This document shows positions 31,144-34,773 of a DNA stretch of 34,773 bases, one piece after another (position 1 is the first letter of the stretch; each line of letters opens with the position of its first letter). Made by a program: the position numbers and the translations under genes. Below the pieces are notes generated by a model that worked only from the letters and a program-made list of their open reading frames with translations, did not search any database and had not been told where the DNA came from. This DNA comes from SMWC01 sp964466315 (lineage in GTDB: Bacteria > Pseudomonadota > Gammaproteobacteria > Steroidobacterales > Rariloculaceae), in NCBI GenBank assembly GCA_964466315.1, contig CAYXNS010000029.1, positions 1-34,773 on the forward strand, in the 5' to 3' direction.

Positions 31144-31656
31144 TTATCTTACAGACCGATTCGTCCCGCCAGCGCTCGAGTGCTGCGATTCTGCTTCCGA
31201 AATGGGCAGCGCCGTATTTTTCTTGACTACACGCAAGGCAATGCTGCTTTGAACGCGGGATACACCCGGTAACCTTGTCAGAGCCTGACGATGCACTCGC
31301 TCGAAATCTTCGAGGTCCTTGATCGAGACCCTCAGCAGATAGTCATACTCGCCCGTCATCAGATAGCACTCCATGACTTCCGGGACGCCTCGCGCAGCGC
31401 GTTCGAATGCTTCCAGGTCCTTCTGTTGTTCCTGGTAGAGCGTAATTTCTACGAACACAGTTCCTGGCAGTCCTACCATCGCTGGATTGAGCAGTCCGAC
31501 GTAGGCATCGATGTAGCCGGATTTTTCCAACGAGCGCACTCTGCGTAAACACGCGGCCTCCGACAGGCCGATCTGGTCCGCCAGGCTGACATTGCTGATG
31601 CGAGCATCCTTCTGGAGAGTTCGCAATATGGCCTTGTCCGCTTTATCCAAGCTCAT
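31144..31656 (-). CDS. Lrp/AsnC-family transcriptional regulator
   Basis: The 170-aa protein has the Lrp winged helix (LDKADKAILRTLQKDARISN, LADQIGLSEAACLRRVRSLE, residues 3-55) and the RAM/AsnC ligand domain (VFVEITLY to LRVVKKNTALP). It is divergent from the alanine dehydrogenase gene with a short AT-rich spacer. Lrp-type proteins often control ald divergently and sense amino acids such as alanine or leucine, so it is the probable regulator of ald (inference from context). The C-terminal SEAESQHSSAGGTNRSVR tail goes beyond the family core. Confidence 0.93.
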   Translation of the reverse strand: MSLDKADKAILRTLQKDARISNVSLADQIGLSEAACLRRVRSLEKSGYIDAYVGLLNPAMVGLPGTVFVEITLYQEQQKDLEAFERAARGVPEVMECYLMTGEYDYLLRVSIKDLEDFERVHRQALTRLPGVSRVQSSIALRVVKKNTALPISEAESQHSSAGGTNRSVR

Positions 31657-31666
31657 AATATGAAAT

Positions 31667-31682
31667 TATATTTTAAAATATA
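31667..31682. promoter_or_regulatory. AT-rich perfect palindrome, candidate Lrp-type operator
   Basis: TATATTTTAAAATATA is a perfect 16-bp palindrome 11 bases upstream of the regulator start codon, in the spacer shared with ald. Lrp/AsnC proteins favour AT-rich imperfect palindromes, so autoregulation is plausible. It may also just contain the regulator's -10 box. Confidence 0.4.
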
Positions 31683-31844
31683 TAAGAATAACGACTTAAT
31701 ATTGCGATTATACAGGCTAACTGAGCAAGATTTGCAAGCGCACACCTCGTCCGCGCGATACGATGATCTTACGACCCGGTCAAGCTGCATTGGAGCTGGT
31801 TTGTGGCCGCGGCCGCTCGGCTTTAAGCAAGCCAGGAGAAATTC

Positions 31845-32968
31845 ATGCGCGTCGGTGTACCGAAGGAAATCAAAAAACACGAATATCGCGTGGGACTCAA
31901 TCCGGCGGCTGTCTGCGAACTCACGGGGGGGCGGGCACTCGGTGCTGGTCGAGAAGGATGCCGGTATCGGCGCCGGCTTCGCAGATGCAGAATACGGGGC
32001 CGTTGGCGCCAACATCTCTGCTACCAGTCAGCATGTGCTCGAGCAAGCTGAACTCACCATCAAAGTGAAGGAGCCGCAGCCCGATGAATGTGTGCGGCTC
32101 TCGAGAGGCCAGGTGCTTTTCACCTACTTACATCTGGCCGCCGATCGTGAGCAGGCACTGGCGTTGCTGGCATCAGGTGTAACGGCAATTGCCTATGAAA
32201 CTGTGACTGCTGCGGACGGCACGTTGCCGTTGCTCACTCCTATGAGTCGCGTGGCGGGCCGAATGGCTATCCAGGCTGGTGCTCACCACCTCGAGAAATC
32301 GGCGAGCGGGGCTGGAATCCTGCTCGGCGGTGTGCCCGGCGTATCACCGGCCCGGGTCGTGGTATTGGGCGCCGGCGCCGCCGGGTGCAATGCCGTAGAA
32401 ATGGCGGTCGGCATGCAGGCACAGATCGTGGTAATCGATAAGTCGATTCGACGTCTGGAGGATTTGGCTGAGCGTTTCGGTAATCGCGTGCAGACTGAAT
32501 ACTCGACTACCGTGAGCATGCGAAAAATATGTCGCTGCAGCCGATCTCGTCATCGGCTGTGTCTTAGTGCCGGGAGCGGCCGCTCCCAAGCTCGTGACAC
32601 GGGACCTGGTTGCAAGGATGCGGCCGGGTTCCGTCGTAGTCGATGTCTCGATCGATCAGGGGGACTGTTTCGAAACGAGCCGTCCGACGACTCATGCAGA
32701 CGCGACCTACACTGAGGAAGGCGTGCTCCACTATTGCGCCACCAACATGCCGGGCGCCGTGCCGAGAACAAGTACGCTCGCGCTGAACAATGCCACGTTG
32801 CCCTACATCAAAGCACTCGCGGACCTCGGTTGGAGACGCGCTTTCGCAGCAGACCCCCATCTGCGTGACGGCCTCAACGTCTATGCCGGTAGGATTCGGA
32901 ATGAGGCGGTCGCGAGAGATCTGGATCCGGAGTACTGCGTAGGCCCTGTGGCGGCATACTTGTTTTGA
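31845..32968 (+). pseudogene. ald: Alanine dehydrogenase with two +1 frameshifts in homopolymers
   Basis: Ald oxidises L-alanine to pyruvate and ammonia with NAD. The sequence begins MRVGVPKEIKKHEYRVGLNP after a good AGGAG, then shifts at a seven-G run (31925-31931) and again at a five-A run (32523-32527). Removing one base from each run gives TGGGHSVLVEKDAG and MRKYVAAADLVIG and an uninterrupted 373-aa enzyme, the normal length. Preserved are the KVKEPQ motif, FTYLHLA, MAIQAGAHHLEK, the NAD-binding VLGAGAAGCNAV, VPGAAAPKLVT and the C-terminal DPHLRDGLNVYAGRI. Full conservation of motifs makes sequencing error or a very recent lesion the likely explanation. It is divergent from the Lrp-type gene, its probable regulator. 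Confidence 0.9.
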
Positions 32969-33070
32969 CAGGGCCTATTCTCGTCGGAGACGATGACTGA
33001 CTAACCCGGCACAAAACGAAACCCCACGCTAGGCGGGATTCTGATTACGCTTGAGAAAGTATGGTCGAGT

Positions 33071-33376
33071 CTAATCGACTGCCTCGGCGAGAGCGTTCCA
33101 GTTGCGCGTAGAGCGCTTGGCAACGCTAGCGGAATCCGCCGTGCACTGGAACTGCGGTGCTTGCTGCGTCGAGGCTCGGGGGTGGCGTGCTGATGGGCGA
33201 AGGCTCCCGAGCAACTCGTCGATCTGCTGGGCAGACAACAACTGTCCATTTCTCTGAATTCGCCCGCTCGCTATATCGGCGCGTAGTCGGCGTAGTGCAA
33301 GTAAGACTGTTCCGAGCTCCAACCTGATCTGGTCATCATCGCTGGATTGTAGTGCTGGAGTGAATCCATCCGCCAT
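33071..33376 (-). CDS. Unknown 101-aa protein behind a CRP-like site
   Basis: I do not recognise this protein. The ATG at 33376 follows TAAGGAGA by seven bases, an excellent ribosome binding site, so I chose it over an earlier start in the open frame to 33676. The product is soluble, begins MADGFTPALQSSDDDQIRLE, has an amphipathic helix-rich middle (LELGTVLLALRRLRADI, LLSAQQIDELLGSL) and a Ser/Ala/Gln-rich C-terminal third with one Cys. No signal peptide or membrane segment is visible. A CRP/Vfr-like palindrome and a -10 box are placed as in a class II activated promoter. The gene stands alone, convergent with ald. Confidence 0.62.
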   Translation of the reverse strand: MADGFTPALQSSDDDQIRLELGTVLLALRRLRADIASGRIQRNGQLLSAQQIDELLGSLRPSARHPRASTQQAPQFQCTADSASVAKRSTRNWNALAEAVD

Positions 33377-33408
33377 AATTATTCTCCTTATTTTGGCAGT
33401 CCGTAATG

Positions 33409-33448
33409 TTAATAGACTGCTGGCGGAAAGTGCCGTGATCCAGGTCAC
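33409..33448 (-). promoter_or_regulatory. CRP/Vfr-type site and -10 box for the 101-aa gene
   Basis: GTGATCCAGGTCAC at 33435-33448 matches 12 of 14 bases of the E. coli CRP core GTGATCTAGATCAC with ideal GTGA-N6-TCAC ends. TATTAA (33414-33409, minus strand) is a fair -10 box. The expected start near 33402 puts the palindrome centre about 40 bases upstream, the spacing of class II activation. No good -35 box is seen, which also fits activator dependence. The regulator is inferred. Confidence 0.55.
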
Positions 33449-33920
33449 GTAACTGTGAAGTCTTCCATATTCCAAAACCGAAGCAACATCGTGAGAGTTC
33501 CAAAGAGCGGTAACAACGGCCAATGTACTTTGGAGCGCGACTATGCGGGCCGCAGAACGGTGGAGAATCTGCCCAGGGTCGAGTTGCTGCCGCTGTTCGG
33601 CCGCGGATCTGTCGTGAGCATTAGATTTGGCGGATAGGGAGGGATTCTTCGCCCGCTTTGCGGGTTCACCCCTCAACGAAGCTGTGGCTTATGGGAAAGT
33701 AGGGCGCGAAACTACCCTCTACGCCAGCACCAGTATTTTCGACGGGTTGGCCAGGTTCTGGATGCCTCACTCGGCCTAGCCGGCAATGGCCCACGCTGTG
33801 GAGCCTTTCCCGCCTGTCTGGGCTCGGTGACACTGCGTCAGCCAGAATTCCGCCGTCGCCACGTTGCAGTAGGTATATATCCTGATAGTTCTTCTGCTGC
33901 TACAGGCATATCAGAGATAC
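33449..33920. other. Stretch without a recognised gene
   Basis: No convincing coding frame. A small hairpin CCCGCTTTGCGGG lies at about 33651-33663. The frame running 33827-34054 overlaps the riboswitch and is not protein-like. The promoter of the riboswitch transcript should lie at the end of this stretch but I cannot place it with confidence. Confidence 0.4.
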
Positions 33921-34034
33921 GAAGGACAAAGCCAAACCCGCCGAAAGACGGGGACGGAAAGCTACGGGTCTTTGCTTCCTCCGCGACGCCCATACGATGT
34001 CGCGAAGGACCCCAAGACGGCCGAGCTGCCGAAG
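33921..34034 (+). promoter_or_regulatory. GEMM-I riboswitch (cyclic di-GMP or related dinucleotide)
   Basis: The stretch has the parts of the GEMM-I aptamer in order: GCCAAACC (33931-33938), the P2 arm CCCG-CC-GAAA-GA-CGGG with a GNRA tetraloop, the receptor segment GGGACGGAAAGCTACGGGTC (33951-33970), the P3 arm GGGTC pairing with GACCC (34008-34012) and extended by CGCGAC/GTCGCG, then CAAGACGGCCGAGCTGCCGA (34013-34032). The family consensus at these places is GGCAAACC, GGACGCAAAGCCACGGG and GCCGGGTTGCC, so this copy differs at a few positions, including ACGG for ACGC. GEMM-I RNAs bind c-di-GMP, and a subset binds 3',3'-cGAMP. The next gene is the 84-aa ORF at 34102. Confidence 0.78.
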
Positions 34035-34101
34035 CTCAGTTAGCCGACAGGTAGTGTGCTTGTAGGCGACTTGATGGCCAGGACTACATGGAGATAAAGT
34101 C

Positions 34102-34356
34102 ATGACACTTCTACACGACGACGAACTTAGGGCTTACAGCGCAACCCTCAAGAAGTACAGAATTAGAGCCATCGACTTCCGGCTGGAGGAGGGCAACAGT
34201 GAAGGCTCAGAGGGCGGCAGCGAAGGTTTGCCGGCTGGCACTGTAACGGTGACGTACAAGTGCAACGGTAAAGCTAGGCAATATGCTACGGGACCAGGAT
34301 CGAGATGGCCGCGCCTGTTCGAGCGGGATGTCCGTCATGGACGGTTTGTTTTCTGA
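34102..34356 (+). CDS. Unknown 84-aa protein under riboswitch control
   Basis: I do not recognise this protein. It starts at ATG 34102 after GGAG (34089-34092), 67 bases past the riboswitch. The sequence has an N-terminal MTLLHDDELRAYSATLKKYR helix-like part, a short Gly/Ser/Glu spacer (about residues 30-44, NSEGSEGGSEGLPAG), and a basic C-terminal half (TVTVTYKCNGKARQYATGPG, then WPRLFERDVRHGRFVF) that looks like a small beta structure. No signal peptide or membrane segment is visible. Being the first frame after a GEMM-I element, it is probably made in response to a cyclic dinucleotide; its job is unknown. Confidence 0.6.
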   Translation: MTLLHDDELRAYSATLKKYRIRAIDFRLEEGNSEGSEGGSEGLPAGTVTVTYKCNGKARQYATGPGSRWPRLFERDVRHGRFVF

Positions 34357-34555
34357 GAATCGCCCGTAAGAAACCGTCCCAACGGTTTTGAGGGTACTTC
34401 AAGCGGCAGTTTCTACCGCGCGCATTCTTGAATCGACGTTCGTTGAGATCGATCTGGCGAGCGGTGTACAGTGCGTTGTAGACGTGCTTCCATCACCACA
34501 AGAAGGATTCGTAACGTAGAGTCACAACGTTCTGCCCTCGTTGTGAGGTTTTGCT
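34357..34555. other. Spacer with hairpins, no recognised gene
   Basis: AAACCGT-CCCA-ACGGTTTT at about 34372-34391 is a short terminator-like hairpin after the 84-aa gene. A second hairpin, TCACAACG (34522-34529) with CGTTGTGA (34539-34546), is followed by a T-rich run. On the minus strand 34340-34495 reads as an open frame without a start; I cannot assign it. Confidence 0.4.
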
Positions 34556-34669
34556 TTGCGCGTCGGTTTCACTGAGCCTATCCAGAACCTCCTCCAAGAT
34601 AAGCTCCATCGTGTTGACACCGAGGAGATGACGTTGGAGGAGGTTCTAGATAAGCTCAATAGGGCCTGA
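34556..34669 (+). CDS. Possible 37-aa small protein
   Basis: A TTG-started frame, seven bases after GAGG (34545-34548), encodes a charged, amphipathic helix-like peptide including IQNLLQDKLHRVDTEEMTLE and EVLDKLNRA. The composition looks protein-like, but the same DNA forms a 24-bp inverted repeat, which may be the real reason for its pattern. It ends 15 bases before the cupin gene. Confidence 0.28.
   Translation: MRVGFTEPIQNLLQDKLHRVDTEEMTLEEVLDKLNRA
34574..34657. repeat. Imperfect 24-bp inverted repeat upstream of the cupin gene
   Basis: Arms 34574-34597 and 34634-34657 pair at 22 of 24 positions around a 36-base loop; the arms contain CAGAACCTCCTCCAA and TTGGAGGAGGTTCT. It lies 28 bases before the cupin start and could be a transcript structure, an operator or a remnant repeat. 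Confidence 0.6.
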
Positions 34670-34684
34670 CAGGGAACTTGAAGC

Positions 34685-34773
34685 ATGCTAAAACTAATAT
34701 CAGCACCCACAATTGTTGAAGCCGCGGGCACTAGACCAAAAAAGATTGAGGAATTCGTCGGCGTCGTTAACAC
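34685..34773 (+). CDS. Cupin-like protein, N-terminal part (runs off the window)
   Basis: The ATG at 34685 follows AGGGAA (34671-34676) and opens 29 codons beginning MLKLISAPTIVEAAGTRPKK and continuing IEEFVGVVN to the window edge. This resembles the start of small single-domain cupin proteins in which an N-terminal strand and the IEEFVG segment precede the metal-binding barrel. The metal ligands lie outside the window, so neither metal nor reaction can be given. The family call comes from memory of similar N-termini and needs the rest of the gene. Confidence 0.55.
   Translation, partial: MLKLISAPTIVEAAGTRPKKIEEFVGVVN

Noticed and set aside
33377..33676. Upstream extension of the 101-aa gene
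   Set aside because: The strong ribosome binding site right before 33376 and the CRP-like site with -10 box inside the extension favour the later start.
33827..34054. 75-codon plus-strand frame
   Set aside because: It overlaps the riboswitch aptamer; the base pattern is explained by RNA structure and the translation is not protein-like.
1..34773. CRISPR arrays, rRNA genes, prophage genes, anti-phage defence genes
   Set aside because: No repeat-spacer pattern, rRNA sequence or recognisable phage or defence protein was found on either strand.

Overview
The window is chromosomal DNA of a gammaproteobacterium, probably from a draft or metagenome-derived assembly. Two blocks of classic gammaproteobacterial gene order support this: rne <> rluC / maf / yceD-rpmF-plsX-fabH, and clpS-clpA / infA / aat ... 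ftsK-lolA-serS. The LexA reconstructs to 202 aa, the length of the E. coli protein. A run of ten Ns inside lexA and two single-base homopolymer insertions in ald point to an unfinished assembly. The genus cannot be named from the sequence.

Layout: (1) 1-5694, housekeeping block: 5' part of RNase E (minus), then rluC, maf (convergent, overlapping) and the yceD-rpmF-plsX-fabH operon (ribosome and phospholipid/fatty acid initiation). fabD-fabG-acpP do not follow fabH. (2) 5788-7078, an envelope pair: an L,D-transpeptidase facing an OprI/Lpp-like lipoprotein, its probable substrate, with a strong terminator between them. (3) 7300-13124, an SOS mutagenesis operon lexA-imuA-imuB-dnaE2 behind a promoter with two LexA boxes. 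(4) 13125-13207, a large perfect hairpin; a 19-nt piece of it recurs after serS at 28728. (5) 13212-18825, minus-strand type II secretion operon gspC-D-E-F, which stops after gspF with no pseudopilin genes; its GspE lacks the usual zinc-binding cysteines. (6) 19018-23885, N-degron block clpS-clpA and, convergent, a GNAT-like gene, aat and infA. (7) 24108-28729, ftsK-lolA-vanZ-like-serS.

(8) 28761-34773, a looser accessory region: a secreted DUF1080 protein, an AT-rich fragment of a phosphoribosyltransferase gene, an orphan GspG-like pseudopilin with Arg instead of Glu at +5, two tandem paralogous 61-aa membrane proteins with conserved upstream mini-ORFs, tRNA-Val(CAC), an Lrp/AsnC regulator divergent from a frameshifted alanine dehydrogenase gene, a 101-aa unknown protein with a CRP/Vfr-like site upstream, a GEMM-I (cyclic dinucleotide) riboswitch in front of an 84-aa unknown protein, and the start of a cupin gene.

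The least described items are the riboswitch-linked 84-aa protein, the duplicated small membrane protein unit, the CRP-site-linked 101-aa protein, and the split type II secretion locus with its odd orphan pseudopilin.
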